NCBI GenBank assembly: GCA_028274465.1
Contig: CM051458.1
Location: 102,874,855 to 102,938,854 of the forward strand
Direction of reading: 5' to 3'
Length of the DNA: 64,000 nucleotides
Origin: Plantago ovata
Lineage: Eukaryota; Streptophyta; Magnoliopsida; Lamiales; Plantaginaceae
The translations under genes were made by a program, and so were the position numbers. Shown piece after piece: positions 33,100-44,126 of the stretch. Within the stretch, counting starts at the first letter, position 1. Every line of letters begins with the position of its first letter. The notes under the pieces were generated by a model, which saw nothing but the letters and a program-made list of their open reading frames with translations, was not told the DNA's origin and ran no database searches.

Positions 33100-34560
33100 A
33101 CTTAAGTTTTCACAGTTTCTTACTTAAAAAAATTCATTGGGCCTTTCTCCAAAAATGGCTGTTCGTGCTTTGTTCTTGCGTTCGTTTCGGAAATTACTAA
33201 AGGTGACGTTTGTGTTAGCTTTACATGCTATTTCTGGGAAATCAAATAAAGCTGTATGGGATATAAGTGCTATATATGAGACTTATAGTAAAATGATGGG
33301 GTTGGTCGAAAGAAGTATCTATATGGCATTTATGTCTCCAACGAAGATCAATCAAGTCATTGAGATTAATTCTGATTCACAACATCGGGTGGGATCCCAA
33401 AACTATTGCTCAAAGTCCTGCTCTTGTCCTCCACGGTTTGAAGAAAAGGATAATACGTACCTAGGTGCTCTGTCATTCAGGTTTTTTTTTTTAACCAAAC
33501 ATATAATATATTAGTTAAGTAGATAGTAGGTTACATATATTCATATCCGGTTTGCCACTACCCGAACGATAATATGTGGTTTCTAGGTCTTTAGTAATTA
33601 ACGTGTCCAACATGGGTGGACACACATCCCATACTAATTTATCACAAGACATACGATAGGGGTTTAAGTTACGGTCCACAAATTAGAACTACTGAAATTA
33701 GCTAAAAGGTCTAGCAATACTATTTGCCTCCCGGAGAAAAGGTTCGTTGATAGGTTTATAGTTAAGTATGAGAATACTTTAGGATATTTGCCAAGGAAAG
33801 ATTAAAGTGGTAGAGATTGAGATGGATGATGCCGAGGAATATATAGGTATGGTTTCAATATTTTCCTTTTCTTCTTTATATTTCCATTTTCCTTATCCAA
33901 AAACTTGTGTTAGATGGTCCATGAGGCAACAATGTTCACTAGGTCGTTCAGCACATAGCTAACTGTAATGGCATGTGGGATCTTATTGCTTGTCTTGTTG
34001 AAATTTAAGGAATAAAAAAGAGAAAAAGTCTTGTCAATTGATATATGTCCGGCCTAGACTTATTCAGTGTGCCTGGTTTCTTGATAAATTGAAACTGTTG
34101 GTTTCAGTGTGCCTTGTCCACATCCAACCAATATAAGAAAATAATAAAATGCTTTTTGGAAAAGTGCATCAATTGTCATGTGCTAGATAGTTTTGTAGTA
34201 GTAGAATATATAAGAGGTCCATTTAATTAGTAGGGATCTAAATAAACTGATGTCCATGGAGGAACTTGCAGATTCAGTCACAGAATGTAGTCAATGGTGT
34301 CAGATAGCGTGATTTCATGTTTGAGTTTGGCACATCACCTATGATCAAGTTCTTATTGTTTACGGGTTGTAAAAGTCCGGATGGACAAGCCTTGAGATGT
34401 ACTCCGCCAGAGGATGTCCTGGTATCCACCATTGCGCTTGATGATCAGGAGAGAAAGGGTTACAGAGTGTCCAACTTATTTGCATACTGGGGGGGGAAAT
34501 GTAATTTGCAGCTCTGCTGCGAATTTCTGCTACTGGGGTGATGGATGATTTAGTTTGTGT
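33100..34560. other. Intergenic region, two unassigned ORFs
   Basis: The plus-strand frame at 33153-33514 (MAVRALFLRSFRKLLK...) has a mitochondrial-presequence-like start. The frame at 34317-34541 contains SPDGQALRCTPPEDVLVSTI. Neither has a recognisable domain, and both end without convincing splice partners. They may be exons or relics; I cannot support a gene. Confidence 0.25.
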
Positions 34561-34562
34561 TG

Positions 34563-34815
34563 AAAAATTCAGTTAAAGCCAAAGCCACCAAACCTAGCAT
34601 AGAAAATCTTCTTCTATTCCAGAGCTCTGCATCAAACTCCCTGATTTTGATTCTCTAGTTACTATGTGAAGATTGTCCTTTGTGGTCATGATTACTCCAT
34701 CAAGCCAGTACTGTCAGACCAAGGGCTCAATTGTTTTTTCTGGTCATGATCACTCAAGGTCTTCGGTTGACTCTGTAAGGATTGACCAAGTCTTTACGCC
34801 ATCGAGAGCTAAGTG
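34563..34815 (-). pseudogene. ELIP exon 3 relic
   Basis: AATTCAGTTAAAGCCAAAGC, then CACCAAACC, at 34568 and the following 100 bases match the 3' part of ELIP exon 3 (helix III). There are small deletions and an ATCTTCTTCTATTCC insertion. After about 130 unrelated bases, ACGCCATCGAGAGCTAAG (34796) matches the next part of the exon. No exons 1 or 2 nearby. A dead copy between E and G. Confidence 0.75.
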
Positions 34816-34996
34816 GAGTATTCGAGCCCTTGAAGTCATTTGATGCTGCCTATTAGTGATCAATAAACATCACACACTACAAAAAATGGCTACATTGACC
34901 CCTTGCTAAAATCCATTCTTAAGAGCTACAAATACAGTCCCTTGATTTCAACTATCAATCTCAAAATCTCATAATTAACAACCAGCACAAACTCAA

Positions 34997-35310
34997 AACC
35001 AAACAACAAAGCAAAATTCAACATAAATATGGCAAAATATTACTACTACAGACATCGGATTAAATTAAAAGCATCTATCCGTGAAACCCGACAAGGATAG
35101 TAATACTAATCATCGAAAGAAAACTAAATAGTACTTCACAACACAAGTTATATAACCAATTAACAAAGCAAAATTGAACTAAATATGGTGAAATATTACA
35201 TTACTACAGACATCAGAATAAACTAAACGCTATGAAACCCGACAAGGGTAATAATATGAATCATCTAAAGAAAACTAAATAGTACAACACAAGTTATATA
35301 AATAGCAATC
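34997..35310. repeat. Tandem duplication of about 156 bp
   Basis: AACAAAGCAAAATTCAACAT at about 35005 recurs as AACAAAGCAAAATTGAACTA at 35162. The downstream words repeat in order (TATTAC...ACTACAGACATC, GAAACCCGACAAGG, GAAAACTAAATAGTAC). Confidence 0.75.
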
Positions 35311-35319
35311 AATTGAAGG

Positions 35320-36100
35320 AAGAAGTTTAGATTAATCAAGTAATTGAAGTAAATACACCTAGAAGAAAAGAGGAGAATTGACACCTTAATGAAGTTTTTC
35401 CAGATCTCAAGATTTACATAGAAGAATGAGAGGATCGCATTATATCTGTTTAGGTTTTTTAGTGCTGGAGGGAATGGAGGCTGGTTTAATAGATGTAGGC
35501 AGAAATATTATTTTAGCGGTGCAAGAAGGGAAAAGGGCGGGAGTAATTGGCGCTGGAGTTGAGATCGCTTTGGGGGTTTTCGTGACCGCCTAGCCTTGCA
35601 AAGTTGCAATAGTTTTTTCCTTTTTTTCCTTTTTGATTTTTCCTTTTTTTTCCTATCGTAAAGACCGGAGATGGTGGTGTGATTATGGTTTCTTTATTTC
35701 TTATTGTATTTTAAATGAAAGTTAGTAAGTGAAAGTCCTTGCTAATGTATTTAATTTGGGCTGGGCCAACCCAATTCCTTGTCGGTATGGATTCATCCGT
35801 GCGGAGGGCCATGGCTTACCAATACATTTTATTAGTGAGGGGAGTGATGCCCTTGCCATTAGTCTTGCAAATATCATCATTTTTTTAGTGACAATAGCAG
35901 AAAACAATGATTGCTTTATTTTTATACTCCCTTCAGTTAATCCACATGCTATGAGTACGTTTGTTTTTTACACGGTATTTAATGAGTTGTTTTGCTTAAG
36001 AACGATGTTTACTTTAGAAATCGCGTGATAAAATATAGTCCAAAAGTATTATTATGTGTATATGCTAGTTATCCCAAACCATTTTACATGATACATAAAG
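35320..36100. other. Intergenic region before ELIP-G
   Basis: 35390-35600 is purine-rich and GC-richer, like a 5' UTR or first exon. No frame is convincing. A partial CTCCCTTCAGTTAAT MITE end lies at 35927. The short plus-strand frame at 35729-36028 has no recognisable domain. Confidence 0.3.
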
Positions 36101-36139
36101 CTAAGCATGAACTAATACTAGCACTTGAGATCATGAAAG

Positions 36140-37040
36140 TTACACAAGTGCACCACCTTTGGCAAATTCAGTTAAAGCCAAAGCCACCAAACCAAGCATG
36201 GCAAATCTTCCATTCCAAAGCTCAGCATCAGAACTCATCAAACTCCCTGATTTTGATTCTGTAGTTACACCCTTGAACAACGGGATCAACGAAGCCATTG
36301 AGAGCAAGACGCTTGTCCCCAAGAACCATGGGATTCCACCGTTGTTCACTTGGGCGAAGATATCCTGTCCATTGGCTATTTCCACACCTATTGCTGCCAC
36401 GAACCCAATCATGGCCAGGCGCCCGTTTATCCGCTCTGGGGCAGGGCCGCTGAAGGCTAGCAAGTCGGAGAAGTCAGTGCTTACCTGTATGTACCATTTT
36501 TGTAGTTTAAGCATCACAATATACAAACATTTTCATTCTTATGTGCGTCGTCTAATATTTAGGCTAGTTATACGATGAGAAAGGACATGGCATAGGGGGT
36601 GAAATCACTAGCTACGGTTAAATGACAATAACAACTTCTTGCATCGCGAAATAGTATGGGAAAAATCGTACTCGTGCATCATGTATGGATTTATCCAAAA
36701 TAAAAAAAATGATTAACAAAAAAAAAAAAAAAAAGATTAACAACAACCTTTGGCTTGGGAGGAAATGGAGCTGCCTCTTTTTCACCACCCTGCACTCAAA
36801 TCAAATAAACCAGTTGAGCATTTCTAATTGAAAAGATCAACATGACAAACATACCATATTCTTTGAAAACCAAGAAATTGAAATAATTGCCTGAAACAAA
36901 CTTGCCTTATTATTAGCCATGTTTCTAACTTGAAATTTAACATTGTTCCTCTTGATAGGAACTAGGAAAGAAACTGATTTATCTAGACCAGATCTTGCAA
37001 AAACTGGGCTTCCACACAACAATGCCTGAGTCGCAGCCAT
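36140..37040 (-). CDS. ELIP: Early light-induced protein, copy G (short-linker type)
   Basis: Exons 37040-36906, 36789-36748 and 36484-36140, 522 bases, 173 residues. The transit region is [18 protein letters not shown]...; the linker is [14 protein letters not shown]. Then [13 protein letters not shown], helix [13 protein letters not shown], helix [21 protein letters not shown] and helix [14 protein letters not shown]. The C terminus is EFAKGGALV. Exon 1 has one extra Asn codon (MANNK) before a GC donor (AAG|GCAAGT). Intron 2 ends ACAG directly followed by GTAAGC, so the acceptor is followed by a donor-like sequence. TATAAAAG lies at 37156-37149. Intact. Confidence 0.92.
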
Positions 37041-37148
37041 AACTTTGTATATTAAAAAAAGCTTTGAAAAGTTAATTTGCTACAAGTTAATTTCTTTTAC
37101 TATGTTTACAGTGCAGTGCTATAATCTCTCATGCAATGGTATCTCCAA

Positions 37149-37241
37149 CTTTTATAGGGAGCTAAAAAGAATTGGGAGGAGCGCTTGGTGGATATTTTGG
37201 CATCCACGTACTAGGGTTCTACTTTTCATATGGCCCGTTAA
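37149..37241 (-). promoter_or_regulatory. ELIP-G promoter
   Basis: TATAAAAG on the minus strand ends at 37149. The conserved module is at 37187-37241 (GGATATTTTGGCATCCACGT, then CATATGGCCCGTTAAA). Confidence 0.6.
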
Positions 37242-37339
37242 AGTGCCTTTGTCATGTGGATTTAGGTGTCTTCATAGATTTGAAACGACGGTTTGGCCTT
37301 GCAATATGCCACACAACACATACTTTGAGACCAGCAATG

Positions 37340-37900
37340 AGAAGAGTCCCGTGTACTGCTTTTATTTTGTCTAATATATGTGGTCCTCCAGTGTTGAAGT
37401 TTCATTTTTGCCAAAAAGAAAGAAACGAATTGTGCAAACATAAATATGTACCATGAAATTGGCAAAAATGAGTCTCAATTAACTTAACCTTATCAGCTAA
37501 GCTTGTAGTACAAGATATCTTCAATTCCTCCAAAATTCTTTCAATAGAATCTGAACATATATGCATGCATGTACTGTACTTCAACCTTTTTCTCATTCAT
37601 GTTCGCATTTGACATGCTCGATGTCTACATGAACAGCCGTGAGTTAATATATACAATTAATCAATAGAAAGTTTTCTCCATATAATAACCAAAAGAATAA
37701 GATACAAATTCAACAAGCTGCCCAAGAAACTTAATTGCATATTCATCATTCATCAAGTACATTATCATCTGAGGGTGCTGACGCAGATAAACTCAGCCAA
37801 GGAGCAATAATTTCGAGCTTTCGACAGTTATCAATCTCACATCAAAACAATTTGCAAGAAATGAGTTCAAATTAGTGATAATGTCTATAATGTTGTCTGT
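37340..37900 (-). pseudogene. F-box relic R5 upstream of ELIP-G
   Basis: The minus strand reads SDSIERILEELKISCT at about 37500-37560, equivalent to RTRKLLTELSSIKELTLSC at the end of F-box exon 1. An intron-like segment on its left (GTGTACTGCTTT, TTTTTGCCAAAAAGAAAG) matches the intron of the F-box gene at 6.1-6.25 kb. Traces continue to about 37870 (AGCTGCCCAAGAAACTTAAT; GCTGACGCAGATAAACTCAG). No intact frame. Confidence 0.6.
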
Positions 37901-38830
37901 TCGTGCGACTTATTCATATTAGGTTTTGTTACCTTCATCTGAAAAAATACAGTTCAGTTTTTTTCAGACGAAGAAAACATAATCTTATTTTGACTATACT
38001 CGGGTTCATGATATTCACGAGGGGCGAACGCAGAAAATTAAGTCGGGAGAGCAAGATTTATAGATAGGTTAACATGACGAAAAAAATTAAAACTAAATAT
38101 AAAGTATCTGATAATAACTCAAAAATCTACTCTATAATTGGTCATAGTTTAGAATTTTTGAATGATAATTTCGTTTGACATGTCACTTAATACATTTTTT
38201 TCAAAATAAACAACTAAATTATCGTTCACCAATCATCACCCATATTATTGAGTCGGTTCTTAATAATGTCAGAGAAAGCTCTTCTATGGTAGCAATTGCA
38301 ATATATAATGTAAAGCTACATTATAAAAGTATATTTAATGTAATTTTAAAATACCGTTTAGTTATATTTTTCATTATCATTTAAAAATTATTTGTGTTTG
38401 AAATTTATTCAAAAAAGATCAACTAAAACGAGTGTATAAAAAGAAAAAACGGGCGTAAGTAGTGCAGTAATTAATTCATTAGCACAATGTGGCTCTATTC
38501 CAATTAATTACTTCATTCCCCAAGCTTCTTCTCTGTACCGCTTTTGACTAGGAAAATATAATTTGTAATTAATAAATTAAATCCCAAGGCTATAATACTA
38601 AGTTTTCAGTAAAAATCCAGACTGCTACCCCATGCACATGAATGGGCTCGCGCTCGCCCCTGATATTCACTAACAAATCCTGAAAGTTTGGATATAAAGC
38701 TGCACGATTCCCTCTTAAACAAAGTGCATTTGACAAAATTAAGTGTACATGGTAACACTCAAACAAATCAAATCAGAAGTTAAGAACAGATACATAGTGA
38801 ATTAGTTATAGTACAATAGTACTCTATCAA
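37900..38830. other. Intergenic region, F-box flank and AT-rich insertion
   Basis: 38000-38640 is an AT-rich insertion with no gene. 38660-38830 resembles the flank at 25960-26130 (CTAACAAATCCTGAAAG, GATTCCCTCTTAAACAAAG). Nothing else recognised. Confidence 0.35.
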
Positions 38831-38956
38831 ATACTCCCTTCGTCCCACTATAATTTATCAACTTTGACATTTTTTTGTCAACAATTTTCAACTTTGACTC
38901 TCGATTAGTCTTAAATTATAATGATAACGTATTTGACAAAATCATATATAAAAATA

Positions 38957-39217
38957 CTCCCTCCGACCCACTGTAATTTACCCACTTTGGCATTTTCCGG
39001 ACAACAAGTTTCAATTTTGACTACCGAATACTCTTAAATTATAATGATAATGTTAGTATTTGACAAAATCATATTATGAAAATATAGAACCTAAATTTTC
39101 ATGATATAATTTTATTAAATATTTTATCATTATAGTTTAAGAGTAATGGAGAGTCAAAGTTGAAAAATATTAACCGGAAAAAGTTAAACTGAATAATTTC
39201 TACCGAGATAGAGGAAG
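38957..39217. mobile_element. Stowaway-like MITE, with a partial copy beside it
   Basis: The left end CTCCCTCCGACCCACTGTAA and the right end TACCGAGATAGAGGAAG are inverted and flanked by TA. The interior arms (CTCTTAAATTATAATGATAA and TTATCATTATAGTTTAAGAG) are also inverted. A 5' partial copy (CTCCCTTCGTCCCACTATAA) starts at 38837, so one copy landed next to or in another. Confidence 0.8.
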
Positions 39218-39219
39218 TA

Positions 39220-39860
39220 AGAAATTATAAGACCCTAGATTAAATTAAACTAAGCTCTTAAACTTATGCAAGCAAATATAATTTCATGAATTTCCCAAAA
39301 GCTAACAAGAAGAAGGCGACAAAGTAATTTAAAAGAAAAAAATTGGGCGACATTAAAAGAAAAAAATTGGGCGACAAAATAATTGATTGAACAGAGAGCT
39401 CAATGCCATGGTATGAGAAATGATAACGAATAACGATGTTACGGAGAGAAGTTCGTTTTTCAAACTAAACGCGTGATGAGTGTAGGCATTGAGATGTTGA
39501 CACGTGTGTCTTGATACGACCGCGAGCTTCTCTTAGAAAATTTGTACTCCCTCCGTTTTTTCTTTTTTAATGTTTACAATTATTTTTGGAAGGAAATGCT
39601 TTATAGTTTATATCGATTATTTTGTCGTTAACCCATGTTTGAAGATGAATTTCTTTTTACATTTGTAATATTTTCTAAATAGCGTAGAGTTAATGAAATT
39701 ACTCGGTCATGCTCATGTAGCAGCATTGAGCATTGCAGCAATATGATGAGTGCAGTTGAGACATCTACAATCAGTTCCAAAAAGATTTCTTTTTCTAGTT
39801 ACTCCAAAACAAGGGAGATGAATTTTACATGATATGTAAAGCTAAGCATAAACAAATGCT
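39220..39860. other. Intergenic region before ELIP-F
   Basis: Contains GACACGTGTGTCTTGATAC (39500) and CTAACAAGAAGAAGGCG, also present near 26190-26560, and another partial CTCCCTCCG MITE end at 39547. No gene. Confidence 0.4.
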
Positions 39861-39874
39861 ATTACATATGAGAG

Positions 39875-40541
39875 TTAGACTAGTGCTCCTCCTTTAACAA
39901 ACTCAGTGAGGGCCAACGCCACCAAACCAAGCATTGCAAATCTTCCATTCCAAAGCTCAGCGTCAGAACTCATCAAACTCCCTGATTTTGACTCTGTAGT
40001 TACACCCTTGAACAACGGGATCAAGGAGGCCATCGAAAGCAAAACGCTTGTTCCCAAGAACCACGGGATTCCACCATTGCTCACTTGGGCGAAGATATCC
40101 TGCCCGTTGGCTAGTTCCACGCCAATCGCTGCCACGAATCCAATCATGGCTAACCGCCCGTTTATCCTCTCAGGGGCAGGGCCACTGAAGGCCAACACAT
40201 CTGAGAAGCTGGTGCTTACCTTTGGCTTAGGGGTAGGGGTTGGCCTGGGAGGTGGAGGAGTAGGAGCTACCTCTGGTGCACTTGTAACCTCTTTTTCACC
40301 ATCCTGCAACATATATACAAATCAACATTAGTACCAATTAACAATTTATATTTCTAATCAAGAAAACATGAAATTCAAATAAATGGCCTAAAACATTAAT
40401 TAAACTTGCCTCATTAGCCATGTTTCTAACACGGAACTGAACATTGTTCCTCTTGAGAGGCACTACAAAAGAAACCGATTTATCTAAACCGGATCTCGCA
40501 AATACTGGGCTTCCACACAAGAATGTTTGAGTCACAGCCAT
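39875..40541 (-). CDS. ELIP: Early light-induced protein, copy F (long-linker type)
   Basis: Two exons: 40541-40410 and 40303-39875, 561 bases, 186 residues. The transit region is [18 protein letters not shown]...; the Pro-rich linker is [20 protein letters not shown], then PTPTPKPK. The three-helix LHC part matches copy D. As in D, linker and LHC part are one exon with no intron at KPK/VST. The intron 1 donor is GC (AATGAG|GCAAGT), unlike D. TATATAAT lies at 40678-40671 and the promoter module at 40711-40760. It is the last (rightmost) ELIP of the array. Intact. Confidence 0.93.
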
Positions 40542-40670
40542 TATATCTTCTTGTGGATAAAACTTAAGAGAAGGCTAGAAATTAAAAAGTTGCAACAAGT
40601 TTGATGTAGACGATACTTGTTTACTAGTGAAGTGCTCTAATTCTTATGTGATATGGTATTTAGAGCAAGC

Positions 40671-40800
40671 ATTATATAGGGTTGTAACGGGAATGTAAGT
40701 GAAAACAAGGTGGTGGATATTTTAGTATCCACGTAGTAGATTTGATATGGCACCGTTAAAGTGCCTTGTAACGTGGATGCATATGTATTCACAGTTTGCA
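40671..40800 (-). promoter_or_regulatory. ELIP-F promoter
   Basis: TATATAAT box on the minus strand, module GTGGATATTTTAGTATCCAC, then GTAG, at 40711, and a second ACGTGG motif near 40772. The GGCCCGTTAAA part reads GGCACCGTTAAA here. Confidence 0.55.
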
Positions 40801-41049
40801 AACCCATGACTTGGCCATGGCCATACCATAGCCTACACCTTTGAGTTGAAACACTCCAAAAACGTTGTAGCAACTGGCAAGAATAAAGAATAATGTAAAT
40901 TATAGAGCCATGAAATGAGCCGTGTACAGAACTGATTTCATTATATCTAGTGGGTAATGGGTTAAACCTTTTACTCCAAATATATGTGGCCCTCTAGGCT
41001 CCAGAGTAATTGTCAATATGTGCTACATCTTTGTAATGTATTGATAGCT

Positions 41050-41490
41050 AGTGATGTTATACAAGTCGAGCATAGCCAAGCCTAAAGCATGAATTGGCTC
41101 GTTTAACGAAGCGAGCTTAATTCAGACTTGAATTCGAGCTCAAACCACAATATTTATTTATAGTATGAGCACTTGATAAGGCCATGAATAATCTCGATGA
41201 AATCAAAATTAGGAGCAACCAAGTAGACATAAGATTCCACATTTCCACCAAATAATCAAATGGCCATAGTACATGAGAATACACCGATTAATAGGATAGC
41301 AGCAGACAACAAAAGACGGTATCACCTCAAATCATTACACCACGAACAAACAGCGGAGAAATAAAAGTAACATCACCAAGTTGAATCAAGGTAATCAAAG
41401 CTTTCCTGAAAGTAGGTACACCAGAAGATTGAAATAGACAGCCGTGGCAGGGATTATAGATGGAAGTAAATTACATAAAACAATCACTCT
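41050..41490. other. Intergenic region right of the ELIP array
   Basis: A short stretch near 40920-41000 still resembles the F-box intron sequence found upstream of the other ELIPs (TTTTACTCCAAATATATGTG). After that nothing is recognised. Confidence 0.35.
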
Positions 41491-41499
41491 AGAGCATCT

Positions 41500-42470
41500 A
41501 ATTGCTAAAACAACCACTTTCAAAAACTCTCTTAAAAAAAGGTCATTCTGTTTTTTCTATTTTTTGGTGCCCTAAAATCTAATCAAGTACTCTCCAAAAT
41601 CTCACTAAATTGGATATGGCCTCAATTTTTCTCGCTAAAATGGATTTTGAAAGTGTTTTTTACATCAATTAGTGTTAATTAATAACTAACTAATTATATT
41701 TAACTATTTTTTGCTAACAAATTAATATTTATATACAGAAACTAATGAAACTAGCATTTTTGTGTTCACTTGTGATGCCGAAACAAATGAAATTAACATC
41801 CGTGTTTACCGAAACTAATGAAACTAGCATTTTTGTGGTTGAAACTAGCAATTATGATGCTTAAACTAATGAAAACATCATTTAGTCGTTGAATCTAGCA
41901 TTTAGTTGTTTTAAACTAGCATTTGTGTTGCTGAAACTGATGAAACTAGCATTTGTGTTGTTGCTGAAACGAGCATTTTTTTTTTCTGAGCACTTATGAT
42001 ACTGAAACTAATGAAAATAACAGTTTTGTTGTTGAAACTAATGAAAATAACATTTTATGATAGTGAAACTAGCATTAATAGTTAGTTTCAACTAGAAACT
42101 ATTTTTTTCAGTTAAAATAATGATTTATATTTTTATAATTATAGTTTCCATATTTATTAACTTTTTTAGTTTAGCATAAATAAATTTTAGAGTTAATTTA
42201 ATCATTTTATAAAATTAAAAACTAATTATTAAAGTTAATTTCAACAAAAATATAAAATTAATAGTTAGTTTCAACTTTTTCCGGTCATTTTTAGCTGGTC
42301 ACTCATTTTTTTTGCATTTTTTTTCTAGTTTCAGCTAGTTTCGGTGGTTGGAACTAGCTTCCGGATTTCAAAATATTTATTAAATCTATTGTAGCGAGTT
42401 TTTGAAATCCGGATCTACTATAGCGAAATTTTTGTAATTGTTTTTTTAAAGGTGGTTGTTTTTACGATTA
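41500..42470. mobile_element. Foldback element with GAAACTAATGAAACTAGCA repeat core
   Basis: Left TIR CTAAAACAACCACTTTCAAA at 41505 pairs with the reverse complement of AAAGGTGGTTGTTTTTAC at 42449. A second inverted pair is TTTCTCGCTAAAATGGATTT on the left and AAATCCGGATCTACTATAGC, then GA, on the right. The centre (41745-42080) holds about 15 degenerate copies of GAAACTAATGAAACTAGCAT. Same architecture as the GAGCTC-core elements, different core. No coding capacity. Confidence 0.6.
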
Positions 42471-42619
42471 ATGTTAATGTTAATTAATGTTAATGTTGTA
42501 TAGTGGTTTATATATTTATTTTTCCTATTTTCAACTCTAAACCTATGGGCTGCATCTCTAAGACTCTAACTATATCAAACAAAATAAAACAAATTAAAAG
42601 AGTATCCGAAATAACGGAC

Positions 42620-42752
42620 CTTGGCGAGTCGAATAGTCTTATCGAGTTTAATCATCTTGGGAAAAGGCAAATTGAACCCCTCTTCTACCTCATTTACACG
42701 CTTCAATACGCTGCAAAGCACTTCGTCAAGAACCCAATCGACGTTTAGCCAT
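42620..42752 (-). pseudogene. First-exon relic: MANVDWVLDEVLCS-like, frameshifted
   Basis: A minus-strand frame reads NVDWVLDEVLCSVLKRVNEV, then EEGFNLPFPKMIKLDKTIRL and AK, ending at a good donor (AAG|GTCCGT, 42619). It would start with ATGGCTAACGTC..., but one extra A after ATGGCT (42745-42752) shifts the ATG out of frame. The composition is that of a genuine soluble alpha-helical protein. I do not recognise the family. No following exon could be found to the left. Confidence 0.4.
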
Positions 42753-43325
42753 GAGGCTTGTTGTTGCTGATTGGGTTGAGATTTGGGGCGGATTTAGGTT
42801 TTGGTTGGTAGGAAACTGTTTGGAGAGGAATTGGGTTCGTGGCTGGGGTTGGGATTGGTTGGTGGTGGAGGGGGATCAAATTCCGATGAGAAGGTGCGGA
42901 GGTGGTGGTGATGGGAAGCAGGTCCGGTGAGCTTGAGACGGCTGCCATTTTTGCCCAGGGTTTTCACACAAGTACACATACATCTAAGGCTATCCAAGGG
43001 CAAAGACGTAAAAATAATTCTCTGTACAGGGACATTTGTGTAATTGCACAAGCAGCCCAAAATCACATTTGGCCCATGCAAAGTTATGCAGGGGAGGGAG
43101 GCCTGCATCCAAAACACAGCACTGGCGTGGATCAGATGACACCCCGGTAAATAAAGTAATGTTTTCCGGGCAGCCCATTTTGCCAATTACATGTGATGGA
43201 ACAAAAACCAATCAATGTGATCTCCTCCGGTCAACACACTGTTTCGCACTGTTTCCATCATTTCACGTGATTGGCAAAAACCAATCACACCCTATGTAAA
43301 TTTGGCGTAAAAGAATTTAACCCAA

Positions 43326-43500
43326 AATCACGTGGAATCCACCCATAGCCTTGACCACTGAGTCAAGATCAACGTGCCGACCAAGTCAACACTCATTGGA
43401 TCGTACTCACTGCTCCCATGACTTATCGAACATACTCTTCCCCGACTTGCTCTTTTGCTTTCCTAACTAGCTGAGTTGCACAAATCAAACCGTTGCTTAA
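43326..43500 (-). pseudogene. BAHD acyltransferase relic, internal piece
   Basis: About 170 bases closely match 63460-63630 of the BAHD gene at the right edge: TTGACCACTGAGTCAA, CGACC.AGTCAACACTCATT, CTCTTCCCCGACT.G, GCCTTCCTAACTAG. This covers the region encoding VGVLILTQWSRL and upstream. Frameshifted and isolated. Confidence 0.75.
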
Positions 43501-44025
43501 TCACAATCCTCTTATATCCACCTAATTGCCGCCGTGAGCGGTTTCTTCTTTTGTGATTGAGATTGTGAGTGGGTTTAACGTAGAATGCTAATGAAATGAG
43601 TTAGCTTGTTTTTTAGTAACTGCTCAAGTCACTTGCCACTAAAAGTAGGAAAATTAGACTCAATTTCTCAAACCCTTACTCTTAAATATTTCTCAAGTAA
43701 CTTGCAAAACCCATCAAGGAGGCTATTTTCTGAATTAAAAGTTAAAACAACTACTAGGAGATCATAAACTGGAAAATGAATTCCATGCGATTCTCCTAAG
43801 TCAGCAAAAAGCACATTAGTCTTCGATTATATTCTATGATGCCACTACTATCTATAACATCATCACAAAATATTTTCTAAATTACCTATTAAGTGACAAA
43901 CACAAAACAACGAGTGAGCTGTCAAGTGAAAAACGAATTTCATACAATGTCAAAAGCCAGCAAAAAGAACATTTTTCTTTGATGAGATTCTACTGGTTTT
44001 TACAACACCATCCATCACAAAATAA

Positions 44026-44095
44026 TGCAGCTACTCCTCAAAAGATGCAAAAGATCCGCCAACTGCACTTGCTGGAACAGCCAGCCAGGTTTACT
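44026..44095 (-). pseudogene. BAHD acyltransferase relic, C-terminal piece (1)
   Basis: ATGCAGCTACTCCTCAAAAG, then ATGCAAAAGATC...CTTGCTGGAACAGCCAGCC, aligns with the BAHD C terminus at 63294-63360. It lies just past the stop of the F-box gene at 44127. Confidence 0.6.
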
Positions 44096-44126
44096 TTGAA
44101 AGCAGAGGGAAGAAACTGCACATTCC

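Noticed and set aside
33153..33514. ORF MAVRALFLRSFRKLLK... as a mitochondrial protein gene
   Set aside because: Presequence-like start only; no recognisable domain, no splice partner and a long T run near its end.
34317..34541. ORF with SPDGQALRCTPPEDVLVSTI
   Set aside because: No family recognised and no gene context; kept only as a note in the intergenic entry.
36159..36578. Long plus-strand ORFs opposite each ELIP exon 3 (also 21000, 23618, 27051, 39906)
   Set aside because: They recur only because all ELIP exons share the same sequence and codon bias; they are shadows of the minus-strand genes.
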